Of a DNA stretch of 55,873 nucleotides, positions 24,258 to 33,333 are shown one piece after another (position 1 is the first letter of the stretch; each line of letters begins with the position of its first letter). The position numbers were made by a program, and so were the translations under genes. The stretch is taken from positions 1 through 55,873 of the forward strand of contig JBPCOI010000076.1 in the NCBI GenBank assembly GCA_051000395.1. Direction: 5' to 3'. Origin of the DNA: JBPCOI01 sp051000395 (GTDB lineage Bacteria; Actinomycetota; Actinomycetes; Mycobacteriales; Jatrophihabitantaceae). The notes under the pieces were generated by a model. The model saw nothing but the letters and a program-made list of their open reading frames with translations, was not told the DNA's origin and searched no databases.

Positions 24258-25250
24258 ATGGGAATCACCGTCGCAGTCACTGGGCCGACCGGCGAGATCG
24301 GCATTTCCGCGGTCACCGCGCTGGAGGCAGCGCCCGGCGTCGACCGCATCCTCGGCATGGCCCGCCGCCCGTTCCACCCGTCCGCGCACGGCTGGACGCG
24401 GACCGAATACCGCCAGGGCGACATCCTCGACCGCGACGCCGTCGATGCGTTCGTCGCCGAGGCGGACGTCGTCGTCCACCTCGCCTTCCTGATCATGGGT
24501 TCGCGTGAGCAGAGCCGGCGGATCAACCTGGACGGCACTCGCAACGTCTTCGAGGCGACCGTCGGCGCCCCGCGCCCGCACCGACTGGTGTACACGTCCT
24601 CCGTCGCCGCCTACGGCTACCACGACGACAACCCGACACCGCTCACCGAGGACGTCGCCCCCCGAGGCTCCAAGGAGCACTACTACTCCGAGCAGAAGGC
24701 CGAATGCGAACAGCTGCTCACCGAGCTCACCGCTGCCAGCGACCTGGAGGTCTACGTGCTGCGGCCCTGCATCGTCGCCGGCCCGCGGGCCACCATGCTC
24801 GCCGACTCGATGCCCTGGAACCAGCTGCTCGCGCGCCTGCCCGTCGCGCTGCGTCGTGCCGCCGTCGCGCTGCGTGCCGTACGTCCGCTGCTACCCGACC
24901 CCGGCACCCCGGTCCAGCTCGTGCATCACGACGACGTCGCGACGGCGATCGTCGCGGCCGCACTGGGACGCGGCGCGCCGGGGCCGTACAACCTCGCCGG
25001 TGACGGGCAGGTGTCGCTCCGCCAGGTGGCCGAGGCGGTAGGTGCGCGCGGGGTACGCGTGCCGCGGGCGGCCGCCGTCGCCGCCTCCGAGCTGCTGGCC
25101 CGGCTGCCCCGGGTGCCGGCGGCCGCCGAGTGGGTGCACGTCGCGCGCACGTCGGTCGTCATGGACACCGGCCGCGCCAAGCGCGAACTCGGCTGGGCGC
25201 CGGCCTACACCAGCGAGCAGACGCTGGCGGCCATGGCCGCCGCGCGCTGA
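24258..25250 (+). CDS. NAD-dependent epimerase/dehydratase (extended SDR)
   Basis: This 330-aa Rossmann-fold enzyme has the N-terminal nucleotide motif VTGPTGEIGISA (a TGxxGxxG variant). It has a catalytic Ser/Tyr/Lys set with SSVAAYGY (about 115-122) and YYSEQKAE (about 141-148), and a conserved substrate region VLRPCIVAGPRA. It is divergent from the FNT gene with 29 bases between them. It may act on a nucleotide sugar or a lipid-linked ketone; nothing nearby specifies the substrate. Confidence 0.8.
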   Translation: MGITVAVTGPTGEIGISAVTALEAAPGVDRILGMARRPFHPSAHGWTRTEYRQGDILDRDAVDAFVAEADVVVHLAFLIMGSREQSRRINLDGTRNVFEATVGAPRPHRLVYTSSVAAYGYHDDNPTPLTEDVAPRGSKEHYYSEQKAECEQLLTELTAASDLEVYVLRPCIVAGPRATMLADSMPWNQLLARLPVALRRAAVALRAVRPLLPDPGTPVQLVHHDDVATAIVAAALGRGAPGPYNLAGDGQVSLRQVAEAVGARGVRVPRAAAVAASELLARLPRVPAAAEWVHVARTSVVMDTGRAKRELGWAPAYTSEQTLAAMAAAR

Positions 25251-25302
25251 TCGGCACGGCGGCATGATGGACGGCGACATCGTCGAAGGTGAGGAGCCAC
25301 CG

Positions 25303-26232
25303 ATGCGTTCCCCGCAGCTGGTGCGCCGGCCGGGGCTGCCCGAGCGCGTCACGATCTACGAGGTCGGCCCGCGTGACGGCCTGCAGAACGAGCAGGCCAC
25401 CGTGCCCGTCGAGGTGAAGGCCGAGTTCATCGACCGGCTGGCCGACGCCGGGCTGCAGGTGATCGAGACGACGAGCTTCGTGCATCCGCGCTGGGTTCCG
25501 CAACTGGCTGACGCCGAGCAGCTGCTCGACCGGCTCACGCTGCGCGAGGGCGTGCGGTACCCGGTGCTCGTGCCGAACGAGCGTGGCCTGGATCGCGCGC
25601 TGGCAAAGGGGATCGGCGAGATCGCGATCTTCGGCAGCGCGACTGAGGCGTTCGCGCAGCGCAACCTCAACCGCAGCGTGGACGCCTCGATCGAGATGTT
25701 CGCGCCGGTCGTCGCTCGGGCGCGCGAGCACGGCCTGGCCGTGCGCGCCTACCTGTCGATGTGCTTCGGCGACCCGTGGGAGGGCGACGTGCCGGTGGCG
25801 CAGGTCGTGCGCGCCGGAACCCGCCTGCTCGAGCTCGGCTGCACCGAACTGTCACTCGGCGACACGATCGGTGTCGCCACGCCCGGGCACGTCACCGCGC
25901 TGCTCGACGCGTTCGGCCGCGCCGGCGTCGGCACCGATCGCCTGGCCGTGCACCTGCACGACACCTACGGGCAGGCGCTGGCCAACACGCTCGCCGCGCT
26001 GCAGGCCGGCGTCTGCACGGTGGACGCCTCCGCCGGCGGGCTGGGTGGCTGCCCGTACGCGAAGAACGCCACCGGCAACCTGGCCACCGAGGATCTCGTC
26101 TGGATGCTGGACGGCCTCGGCATCGAGACCGGCGTGGATCTCGCGGCGCTGGTGCGGACCAGCCAGTGGCTGGCGGCTGAGCTCGGCCGCCCCAGCCCGT
26201 CACGGGTGGTACGGGCGCTGTCCGCGCCCTGA
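25303..26232 (+). CDS. Hydroxymethylglutaryl-CoA lyase
   Basis: This 309-aa TIM-barrel enzyme cleaves HMG-CoA to acetoacetate and acetyl-CoA, the last step of leucine breakdown. EVGPRDGLQNE (about 18-28) provides metal and catalytic residues, LHDTYGQ the metal-binding His, and GGLGGCPYAKNATGN the signature Cys loop. ATG 25303 is chosen over ATG 25264 because GGTGAGGAG lies 6-14 bases upstream. No other leucine-degradation genes adjoin it, so a related acyl-CoA substrate remains possible. Confidence 0.9.
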   Translation: MRSPQLVRRPGLPERVTIYEVGPRDGLQNEQATVPVEVKAEFIDRLADAGLQVIETTSFVHPRWVPQLADAEQLLDRLTLREGVRYPVLVPNERGLDRALAKGIGEIAIFGSATEAFAQRNLNRSVDASIEMFAPVVARAREHGLAVRAYLSMCFGDPWEGDVPVAQVVRAGTRLLELGCTELSLGDTIGVATPGHVTALLDAFGRAGVGTDRLAVHLHDTYGQALANTLAALQAGVCTVDASAGGLGGCPYAKNATGNLATEDLVWMLDGLGIETGVDLAALVRTSQWLAAELGRPSPSRVVRALSAP

Positions 26233-26235
26233 GCT

Positions 26236-26358
26236 GCGCCGTGGTCTGCCCCGCGCCGTGGTCTGCCCCGCTTCGGCGTGGCTCGGGTCTGCTTCGTTCG
26301 TCCTCCTTGTGATCTTCATGCCGCTGAGCGCCTATGACGCGGTCAGAGCATGAAGATC
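26236..26358. terminator. 17-bp tandem repeat and long hairpin between convergent genes
   Basis: A perfect 17-bp tandem duplication (26236-26252 and 26253-26269, GCGCCGTGGTCTGCCCC) is followed by a hairpin with perfect 11-bp arms GATCTTCATGC (26311-26321) and GCATGAAGATC (26348-26358) and partial pairing inside the loop. It fits a bidirectional terminator for the converging HMG-CoA lyase and surface-protein genes. Confidence 0.6.
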
Positions 26359-26375
26359 CACCTGCGGCTGGCCGA

Positions 26376-27953
26376 TCAGCTGTGTCTGCCGCGTACCTTC
26401 CACGCCACCGCGCCGGCACCGGCCATCAGCAACCCGGCGAGCAGCAGCACGATCGGCGCCGTCGGCGTCCCGCTCGGCTGGGCCAGGCCGGCCGGCACTC
26501 CCGTCGGGAGGTCGGTCGGCGCGTGCTTACCCGCCGGCGTCGGCGTAGCCGGAGTGGTGGACGGCGCTGCGCGCGGGGTGCTCGGCCCGACCGCGGCCAG
26601 GGCGAGGTTGACCTGTGCGAGGTTCGCCGTGGGCAGCACCTTCGCGACCAGCGCCGTCTCGATGAACGTGCCGCCGGACTCGTCCTGGGCGTTGGCCAGC
26701 AGCACGACCACGTTGCTGTTCAGCGCATCGAACACCGGCTGGAGTGCTGTGGTCAGGGTTGTGACGACGGGGCCAAGCGCGGTGGTCAGCTTGGTCACTA
26801 CCGAGGCGAGAGCCATCACAATTTTTGACGTGGGAAGCGGAATACCCGCGACGGAAACCCCGATCTTGCCGATCGCAGTGGTGAGGTTGGTGGCGATATC
26901 CGCGACGATCGTGCCGATCTGGGTGACCGCCGCCTGCAGGCCCTGCACCAGGTAGGGCAGCAGCGAGGTGTTCGGGCACAGCGTGTTCAGGTCGTAACCG
27001 AGGTAGGCCAGCAGTTTGGCCAGGTCGATGTGCACCGAGCCGTCGAGGAGGTTGACGACGACCGCACCGTTACCGATCTTGACGGTGAGCGAGCCGAGCA
27101 CGTCCGCGGCAGTCGGCACATTGCTGATCATGACGACCGTACCCAGCAGCTTCAGAGCCGGCTCGATCGCGTTGATCGCCGTCGTGACCGCATTGGTGAG
27201 GGTGGTGCCCACCGTCTTCAGCAGGGCACTGTTCAGGTCGATCGACAGCCCGGCGATCTTGTACGTGCCGGCCTGATCCGGTCCGCTGATCCGGCGGTAC
27301 GGCGTGCTCGATTTGTTGCTGCAACTCGCCGACGGGTCAGCGATCGTGGACCCGAACTTCACCTGCTGCGCCCGCGCCGAGACCGCCCCGATGCTCAGCT
27401 TGAGATCCGCGATCTCACTGGTGATCGAGGAGAGCAGCTTGGAGCCACTGAGGTCGATCGTCGCGCCGCCTGTCGGAACGCCGTTGGAACCGGCGACGCC
27501 GATGCCGCCGTTGCTGTCGATGGCGCCGGAGGCGCCGAGCGCGCTGCCGTCGGAGTTGGCGGCGGCGTACTGGGACACCGCGCCGAGCTGGATCGCGCCG
27601 CCGCTCGGGTCGGGCAGCTGCAGGCCCTGGGCGAGGGGGATCCTGATGGCGCCCTTGAGCGCGGTTGCGTTCAGCGAGTTGGCGTTCGGACCGGCGTTGC
27701 CGGGGTTGACGGCGGCTTCGCCCTGGATGCCGGCGATCGTGTCGAGGTTCGTGGTGCTGATCGTGCCGGACAGGAACCGGCCGGCCGACTGCGAGATCGG
27801 TGCTGCCGCGGCACCGGCGCTCGGACCGTTGGCGAGCGCGACGCCACCGACGACCACGGTGGTGGCCAGCGTCGCGGCGAGCAGGCGACCCGTCCGGGTC
27901 CGGACACCGAACACGCGGCGGCTGCCGAGGTCGTCCTTCGGGGTGTGCGACAT
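26376..27953 (-). CDS. Secreted choice-of-anchor G-type surface protein
   Basis: The 525-aa product has a signal peptide at about residues 24-50 (LLAATLATTVVVGGVALA, then AGAAAAP) and a long Ala/Thr/Asn/Leu-rich region beginning with SAGRFLSGTISTTNLDTIAG, typical of actinobacterial choice-of-anchor G proteins. A Pro/Thr linker near 470-500 precedes a C-terminal membrane helix and a basic end (WKVRGRHS), suggesting anchoring in the membrane after export. There is no LPXTG motif. ATG 27953 is chosen over longer frames because AGGAG lies 6 bases upstream and the signal peptide then starts properly. The function is probably adhesive or structural. Confidence 0.75.
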   Translation of the reverse strand: MSHTPKDDLGSRRVFGVRTRTGRLLAATLATTVVVGGVALANGPSAGAAAAPISQSAGRFLSGTISTTNLDTIAGIQGEAAVNPGNAGPNANSLNATALKGAIRIPLAQGLQLPDPSGGAIQLGAVSQYAAANSDGSALGASGAIDSNGGIGVAGSNGVPTGGATIDLSGSKLLSSITSEIADLKLSIGAVSARAQQVKFGSTIADPSASCSNKSSTPYRRISGPDQAGTYKIAGLSIDLNSALLKTVGTTLTNAVTTAINAIEPALKLLGTVVMISNVPTAADVLGSLTVKIGNGAVVVNLLDGSVHIDLAKLLAYLGYDLNTLCPNTSLLPYLVQGLQAAVTQIGTIVADIATNLTTAIGKIGVSVAGIPLPTSKIVMALASVVTKLTTALGPVVTTLTTALQPVFDALNSNVVVLLANAQDESGGTFIETALVAKVLPTANLAQVNLALAAVGPSTPRAAPSTTPATPTPAGKHAPTDLPTGVPAGLAQPSGTPTAPIVLLLAGLLMAGAGAVAWKVRGRHS

Positions 27954-28113
27954 GCAATCTCCTACTGCCGGTCCGTACGCAACGGTGCGGGGCGAGCACC
28001 GTCGCGGCTGAGCACAACGCCGTCCAACGTCCCAAACCTGACAACGACCAGCGAGGAAGGCGGGTACGTCGCCTGGCACGCAGTATGCCCGCGCGAGGCA
28101 GCGCGTGAGCCTG

Positions 28114-29868
28114 TCACGCAGTACGTGTGCCGGGCATTCCGAGTGGGGTCGGCGCGAAGCGTAGCGCGGCTGGTGCCGTGTCGGGTACGGCTGGCCGTGC
28201 CGGGTAGGTGGGCTCGATGCGGTGGTACGGCGCGCCCAGCGGTGGCCGCTGGTCGACCTCGCCACGGTTGGGCCACAGCGACATCGCCCGCTCGGCCTGC
28301 GCGGTGATCGACAGCGACGGGTTCACGCCCAGGTTGGCCGACAGCGCCGAGCCGTCGGCGACGTGCAACCCGTCGTAGCCGTAGAGGCGGTGATAGGCGT
28401 CGATGACTCCAGCCTGCGGATCGTCGCCGATCGCGCAGCCGCCGATGAAATGCGCCGTCATCGGGATGTTCATCAGATCGCCCCAGGTGCCCCCCGCCAT
28501 CCCGTCCACGTTGCGCGCAAGCTGATCGGCGGCGCGGTTCGCGACCGGGATCCACGTCGGGTTCGGCTCGCCCTCGCCCTGCGTGGTGGTGAGCTTGGCG
28601 AAGCCGAGGCGGGACTTCTTGCGCAGCACGGTGATCGAGTTGTTCAGCGACTGCATCACCAACAGGATGATCACCCGCTCGGACCACTTGCGGGGGATGA
28701 GCATCCGGATCAGGCGGGGGCTCCGCAGCAGCGTCAGGATCATCTGCGCCCAGCGCTTGCGGCGCGGCCCACCCTCGGTCATCACGGTGTTCAGCAGGCC
28801 CATCGCGTTGCTGCCCTTGCCGTAACGGACCGGCTCGATATGGGTGTTCTCGTCGGGGTGCCACGACGAGGTGATCGCGACGCCCTGCGTGTAGTCGTGC
28901 TCGGGGTTGGCCAGGCGCACGCCGAGCAGCGACTCGGAGTTCGTCCGCGTCAGGTACCCCAGCCGCCCGGAGATGCCGGGCAGGGTGCTGCCGCGCAGCC
29001 TGTGCAGCAGCTTCTGGGTGTTGTACGTGCCCGCGGCGAACACGACCTGCTCCGCGGTGAACGTGCGCTGGGCGTCGTCGCGCCGCCCGCGTAGCCGTCG
29101 CAGCGGCCCCTGCGCGAACCAGGTGCCGGTGCGGACGGTGTCGACCGCGTAGCCGCCCTCGGTGAGCGGACGCACGCCGGTGACCGTGGTCAGCGGGTGC
29201 ACCTGCGCACCGGACGTCTCGGCGAGGGCGAGGTAGTTCGTGAGCAGCGTGTTCTTGGCGCCGTGCCGGCAGCCGGTCATGCACTCGCCGCACTGGATGC
29301 AACCGGTCCGCTCGGGCCCCGCGCCGCCGAAGAACGGGTCGGCGACCGTCTGTCCCGGTTCCTGGCGCCCGTCGCGGCCGAAGAACACGCCGACGGGGGT
29401 GGGATGGAACGTGTCAGCCTTGCCGAACTGGGCGGCCAGCCGCTGCATCTGCACGTCGCTGGGCGTGATGGTCGGATTGGTGACCACGCCGAGCATCTTC
29501 TTCGCCTGCGCGTAGTGCGGCGCCAGCTCGTCGCGCCAGTCGGCGATGTGCGCCCACTGCGGATCGTCGTAGAACGGCTGCAGCGGTTCGTAGAGTGTGT
29601 TCGCGTAGTTGAGCGAGCCGCCGCCCACCCCGGCGCCGGCCAGGATCAGGCAGTCCTTGAGGACGTGGATGCGCTGCAGGCCGGTGCACCCCAGCTTCGG
29701 TGCCCAGAGGAAGTCCCGGACGTGCCAGGAGTTCTTCGGCAGCGTGTCGTCCGTGAAGCGCCGGCCCGCCTCCAGGACGCCGACGCGGTAGCCCTTCTCG
29801 CTCAGCCGCAGCGCCGAGACGCTGCCGCCGAACCCGGAACCGATCACCACCACGTCGTAGTCGAACAT
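28114..29868 (-). CDS. GMC-family FAD oxidoreductase with ferredoxin-like Cys cluster (cholesterol-oxidase-like)
   Basis: This 584-aa flavoenzyme has the FAD-binding motif VVVIGSGFGGSVSALRLSEK at the N-terminus, GAGVGGGSLNYANTLYEP, and a C-terminal GMC block with HFIGGCAIGDD (the catalytic His region) and LHVADGSALSANLGVNPSLS. Cys190, 193, 196 and 200 form CIQCGECMTGC, the CX2CX2CX3C spacing of a 4Fe-4S ferredoxin. It belongs to the sterol/alcohol-oxidising branch of GMC proteins; the physiological substrate is unknown. ATG 29868 follows GGTGGGG; a GTG at 29877 is also possible. The 160 bases after its end show no gene. Confidence 0.87.
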   Translation of the reverse strand: MFDYDVVVIGSGFGGSVSALRLSEKGYRVGVLEAGRRFTDDTLPKNSWHVRDFLWAPKLGCTGLQRIHVLKDCLILAGAGVGGGSLNYANTLYEPLQPFYDDPQWAHIADWRDELAPHYAQAKKMLGVVTNPTITPSDVQMQRLAAQFGKADTFHPTPVGVFFGRDGRQEPGQTVADPFFGGAGPERTGCIQCGECMTGCRHGAKNTLLTNYLALAETSGAQVHPLTTVTGVRPLTEGGYAVDTVRTGTWFAQGPLRRLRGRRDDAQRTFTAEQVVFAAGTYNTQKLLHRLRGSTLPGISGRLGYLTRTNSESLLGVRLANPEHDYTQGVAITSSWHPDENTHIEPVRYGKGSNAMGLLNTVMTEGGPRRKRWAQMILTLLRSPRLIRMLIPRKWSERVIILLVMQSLNNSITVLRKKSRLGFAKLTTTQGEGEPNPTWIPVANRAADQLARNVDGMAGGTWGDLMNIPMTAHFIGGCAIGDDPQAGVIDAYHRLYGYDGLHVADGSALSANLGVNPSLSITAQAERAMSLWPNRGEVDQRPPLGAPYHRIEPTYPARPAVPDTAPAALRFAPTPLGMPGTRTA

Positions 29869-29939
29869 CGTCCCCACCTTTATCGAACGCGGGTCAATAG
29901 TTCGGCCAGTGTACGGCCGGCACCCCGCCCCTGCTCACC

Positions 29940-29988
29940 GATTGCGGTACCACGGCGTCGGTTACCGACGCGCAGGTACCGCAATCGG
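29940..29988. repeat. 49-bp nested palindrome, copy 1 (overlaps the mshD 3' end)
   Basis: Outer arms GATTGCGGTACC and GGTACCGCAATC (12 bp, perfect) enclose inner arms GCGTCGG and CCGACGC (7 bp, perfect), with three-base spacers on each side and a three-base loop. The mshD stop codon lies in the loop (29962-29964), and the last residues of MshD are encoded by the repeat. The same architecture recurs at 50903-50951. Confidence 0.85.
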
Positions 29989-30834
29989 GCTCGGCGCGCG
30001 CCACTGGACGTCGACGTCGTGGCTGTGGAATCCGAAGCGCTCGTAGAGCCGCAGCGCGGCGGCGTTGGAGTCGTCGACGTACAGCAGCACCTCGGGGCAG
30101 CCCCGGCCGGCCAGGTAGCGCAGCCCGCACGCCAGCAGCGCCGGACCGAGCCCGAGGCCCTGCGCGGACGGCGCGATCCCGATGACGTAGACCTCGCCGG
30201 TGCCGTCGGCGTGGACCTTCGTCCAGTGAAAGCCGAGCAGCTCGTCGCCGCGCGCCGCCAGCAGGAACCCGCCCGGGTCGAACCAGGCTTCGCCCTCCCG
30301 CGCGGCAAGATCGGCGCCGCTCCAGCGGCCCTGCTCGGCGTGGCCGGCGAACGCCGCCGCGTTCACGCCCAGCCACGCCTGTTCGTCGGCGCCGACGACG
30401 AACGGACGCACGCGCACGCCGGCGGGCAGTTCTGCTGGCGGGAGTGGCGCCGTGAGCGGTCGGCGCAGCTGGTGCAGCACCCGTTCGCGTCGGTAGCCGC
30501 GCGCCTCGACGACGGGGATCAGCGCGCTGCGGCGACCGTGCGTCCACACCCGCAGCCCGGTGGGGGAGCCCGACTCGGCCGCGGCCAGCACGGCATCGGC
30601 GACACCGGCCTCAGCCGCGACCTCCAGCGACGTGGCGTCCAGCTGCGCGTAACCGACCACGCGGCCAGCGTCGCGCGCCAGCCGGTGCTGCACCGCGGCC
30701 GAGGCGAGCTGCGTCAGGGCCTGGTCGGACAGCGGCGGTTGCCCGTCGCCGGCTTCGACCGCCACGGCGAGCGCACGGACCTCGGCCCGCTCGTCGGGAT
30801 CCAGAGTGCGGGGGGCGTCGATGCGAAGCGGCAT
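29962..30834 (-). CDS. mshD: Mycothiol synthase
   Basis: This enzyme acetylates Cys-GlcN-inositol with acetyl-CoA to finish mycothiol, the main low-molecular-weight thiol of actinobacteria. The 290-aa protein has two GNAT domains. The second, active one (about 140-285) carries VYVIGIAPSAQGLGLGPALL, the acetyl-CoA loop, and YVDDSNAAALRLYERFGF. The C-terminus APSPIAVPARR derives partly from a palindromic repeat. TAGCGT lies six bases before the ATG, so a leaderless start is likely, although glnR ends only 22 bases upstream on the same strand. Confidence 0.93.
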   Translation of the reverse strand: MPLRIDAPRTLDPDERAEVRALAVAVEAGDGQPPLSDQALTQLASAAVQHRLARDAGRVVGYAQLDATSLEVAAEAGVADAVLAAAESGSPTGLRVWTHGRRSALIPVVEARGYRRERVLHQLRRPLTAPLPPAELPAGVRVRPFVVGADEQAWLGVNAAAFAGHAEQGRWSGADLAAREGEAWFDPGGFLLAARGDELLGFHWTKVHADGTGEVYVIGIAPSAQGLGLGPALLACGLRYLAGRGCPEVLLYVDDSNAAALRLYERFGFHSHDVDVQWRAPSPIAVPARR

Positions 30835-30856
30835 GTCCGCACGCTATCCGGCCGAT

Positions 30857-31579
30857 TCAGCTGGTCGGGTCGAGCACCTCGTGCGCCGCCTCGTGGCCCG
30901 GGGCACGCTCGCGGGAAGGTCGTACGAACTTGTAGCCGACGTTGCGCACCGTCCCGATCAACGCCTCGTGCTCGGCGCCGAGCTTGGCCCGCAACCGGCG
31001 CACGTGGACGTCGACCGTGCGGGTGCCACCGAAGTAGTCGTAGCCCCAGACCTCCTGGACGAGATGCGTGCGCGTGAAGACCCTGCCCGGGTGCTGGGCG
31101 AGGAACTTGAGCAACTCGAACTCCTTGTAGGTCAGGTCGAGGGCGGTGCCGGACAATCGCGCGGTGTAGGTCGTCTCGTCGATCGACAGCTCGCCGATGT
31201 CGACGTGCTCGGGAAGCTCGGCGCGTGCGACGCTGCAGCGCTCTCCCGCCAGCCGCAACCGCGCGTCGAGCTCAGCCGGGCCGCAGGTGTCCAGGACGAT
31301 GTCGTCGAGCGACCATTCTGCCGACAGTGCGATCAGGCCGCCCTCGGTCAGCACCGCGATCACCGGCACCGCCATGCCAATGGCCGACAGCACCCGGGTG
31401 AAGGAGCGGGCAGCCGCGAGGTCGTGACGAGCGTCGACGAGCACGGCATCCCCGAGCGGGCGATCGACCAGCGCGCCGGCGTCCAGCGGCAGGACGGTGA
31501 CGCGATGCGGCAGTAGGCCGAGGGCGGGCAGCACCTCGGTGGTGGGCTGCCTGGCTGCGGTGAGCAGTATCAGTTCCAC
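30857..31579 (-). CDS. glnR: GlnR-type OmpR-family nitrogen regulator
   Basis: This global regulator activates or represses nitrogen-assimilation genes. The 240-aa protein has an atypical receiver (ELILLTAARQP..., Asp in AVLVDARHDL, PVIAVLTEGGLIAL) and a strongly conserved winged helix with LDLTYKEFELLKFLAQHPGR, RTHLVQEVWGYDYFGGTRTV and VRNVGYKFVRP. The latter is nearly the Streptomyces/mycobacterial GlnR sequence as I recall it. GTG 31579 is chosen to match the family N-terminus; the frame is open further upstream into the opposite hydrolase gene. mshD follows, as in mycobacteria. Confidence 0.93.
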   Translation of the reverse strand: MELILLTAARQPTTEVLPALGLLPHRVTVLPLDAGALVDRPLGDAVLVDARHDLAAARSFTRVLSAIGMAVPVIAVLTEGGLIALSAEWSLDDIVLDTCGPAELDARLRLAGERCSVARAELPEHVDIGELSIDETTYTARLSGTALDLTYKEFELLKFLAQHPGRVFTRTHLVQEVWGYDYFGGTRTVDVHVRRLRAKLGAEHEALIGTVRNVGYKFVRPSRERAPGHEAAHEVLDPTS

Positions 31580-31660
31580 GCGCGACTCCCGGGATCGGAC
31601 TCGGCGGGCGGCGCTGCCCTTGGCGACGGTGCACGGTGCTGCGGTAGGAGAATACCGGCC

Positions 31661-32455
31661 ATGGGCACTGCGCAGAGCCTCACGCTCACCACCTCCGACG
31701 GTGTGCGCCTGTCGGCGCAGCACTGGGACTGCGGCGTCCGCGACCTGGGCTGTGTCGTGGCGCACGGGTTCACCGGCGCTTCGACCACCGCGCACCTCCA
31801 GGCCATCTGCCGGGAACTGAGCCGCCGCGGGGCCGGGGTGCTCGCACCGGACCTGCGCGGGCACGGGCGCTCCGGCGGCCTGTCGACTGCGGGTGACGCC
31901 GAGATCCACGACGTGGCCGCGGCGGTGGCCTGGCTGCGCGGACGGGGGTACCACCGGGTCGCCGTGCTCGGCTGGTCGATGGGCGCCTCGGTCGTGCTGC
32001 GCTATGCCGGACTCGGCGGCGACGCCGACGCAGTCGTCAGTGTCAGCTCGCCCGGGGAATGGTTCGAGCGCGGCACGCGGGCGATGCGCCTGGTGCACTG
32101 GATGTTCGAGACCCGCAGCGGCCGGATCACCTCGCGGGTGGTCCGCCATACCCGGCTCTCCTCTGCCGGCTGGCCGGACGTGCCGGCAGCTCCCGCCGAG
32201 GTCGCCGGACTGATCGCGCCCACGCCGCTCCTGATCGTGCACGGCGACGCCGATCACTACCTCCCGCTACGGCACGTCGAGCTGCTCGCCGCAGCGGCGC
32301 CGACGGCGACGGTCTGGGTCGAGCCCGGGATGGGACACGCTGAGACGGCGACGACCCCCGAGCTGCTCGCGCGCATCGCCGCCTGGCTGCGCGAGCAGAC
32401 CCAGCCTCGGGCAGTGGGCGTGACCGAGGTCTGCGACGATGGCCGGCGTGACTGA
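31661..32455 (+). CDS. Alpha/beta-hydrolase
   Basis: This 264-aa cytosolic serine hydrolase has the nucleophile elbow GWSMGAS (about 103-109), an oxyanion region VVAHGFTGAS, the acid in HGDADHYLP and the catalytic His in GMGHAET. DLRGHGRSGG is typical of the monoacylglycerol-lipase/esterase branch. It is read divergently from glnR and overlaps the next membrane-protein gene by 17 bases. The substrate is unknown. Confidence 0.87.
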   Translation: MGTAQSLTLTTSDGVRLSAQHWDCGVRDLGCVVAHGFTGASTTAHLQAICRELSRRGAGVLAPDLRGHGRSGGLSTAGDAEIHDVAAAVAWLRGRGYHRVAVLGWSMGASVVLRYAGLGGDADAVVSVSSPGEWFERGTRAMRLVHWMFETRSGRITSRVVRHTRLSSAGWPDVPAAPAEVAGLIAPTPLLIVHGDADHYLPLRHVELLAAAAPTATVWVEPGMGHAETATTPELLARIAAWLREQTQPRAVGVTEVCDDGRRD

Positions 32456-33299
32456 GCTCGACGGGCAGCCGGGCGAGCAGGCGCAGTTCAACCACACCGG
32501 GAGCCTGACGGTCGCTGTCCTCGCCGGGTTGCTGCTGGCCCTGACCGCTCGTGCGGGGGCGACCCAGCTGCTCGTGGCCGTCGCGGTGCTGCAGGCGGTG
32601 CTGGCGTTCGCGTGGGTCCTGGGCACCGCACTGCCCGGCCGCCGCGGGGGGCTGGTGATCGCGGCGGCGTGCGCGGCGGCGGCCGACGTCACCGTCTCGG
32701 TCTGGCCGCACGGACGGCTCGGCACGCTGCTGGCCGTCCTCGGTCTCGCGGTGCCGGCGATGTTCGTGCACCAGCTCAGCCGCGGCGCCGTGCGGGTCCG
32801 CGCGGTCGACTCCCTCGGCGGGATCGCGCTGCTGGTGCTCGCCGAGGTCGCGCTGCCCGCGTTGCTGCAACTGCGGCACGAGTTCGGCGGCCCGTCCGCC
32901 GGGGGACTGGTCGTCGCGGGCGTCGCGGCTGCGGTGGCGGGCGCCCTAGTCGTCGGCTACCTCGTCGACATGATCATCGCCGCGCCGCGCTTCGATCCCG
33001 AGATCCCCCGCGGCCTGCTCGCGCTCGTCGCCTCCGCCGGGCTCGGCGGATCGATCGGCTACCTGATGATGCAGGCCCCGCGGCTGCCGCAGTTCGCCAA
33101 CGGCCGTGGCGCGTTCGTCGGCGCGGCGCTCGGCGCGCTCGTCGCGCTGCTCGCCGTCGGTGCCGCGTTCGTCGAACAAGGCGTGCCGATGCCCGACGGT
33201 GGGTTCGCGCAGCGGGTTCGGCCCGTCCTCGGCGTGCTGGTCCCGATCAGCGTGCTCGCGCCGGTCGCGTTCCTGCTGTGCCTGGCCATTCGGGTCTGA
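32439..33299 (+). CDS. Multi-spanning membrane protein of unknown function
   Basis: The 286-aa product has about eight hydrophobic segments from residue 22 to the end, separated by short loops, and no recognised motif. A short hydrophilic N-terminus contains FNHTGS. ATG 32439 overlaps the hydrolase by 17 bases; GTG 32448 would reduce this to 8. Translation coupling to the hydrolase and the following DUF2993 gene suggests a small envelope operon. Confidence 0.65.
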   Translation: MAGVTELDGQPGEQAQFNHTGSLTVAVLAGLLLALTARAGATQLLVAVAVLQAVLAFAWVLGTALPGRRGGLVIAAACAAAADVTVSVWPHGRLGTLLAVLGLAVPAMFVHQLSRGAVRVRAVDSLGGIALLVLAEVALPALLQLRHEFGGPSAGGLVVAGVAAAVAGALVVGYLVDMIIAAPRFDPEIPRGLLALVASAGLGGSIGYLMMQAPRLPQFANGRGAFVGAALGALVALLAVGAAFVEQGVPMPDGGFAQRVRPVLGVLVPISVLAPVAFLLCLAIRV

Positions 33300-33333
33300 C
33301 CGTCGCCGCGATGTCGCCGATCGCCGGTGCCCG

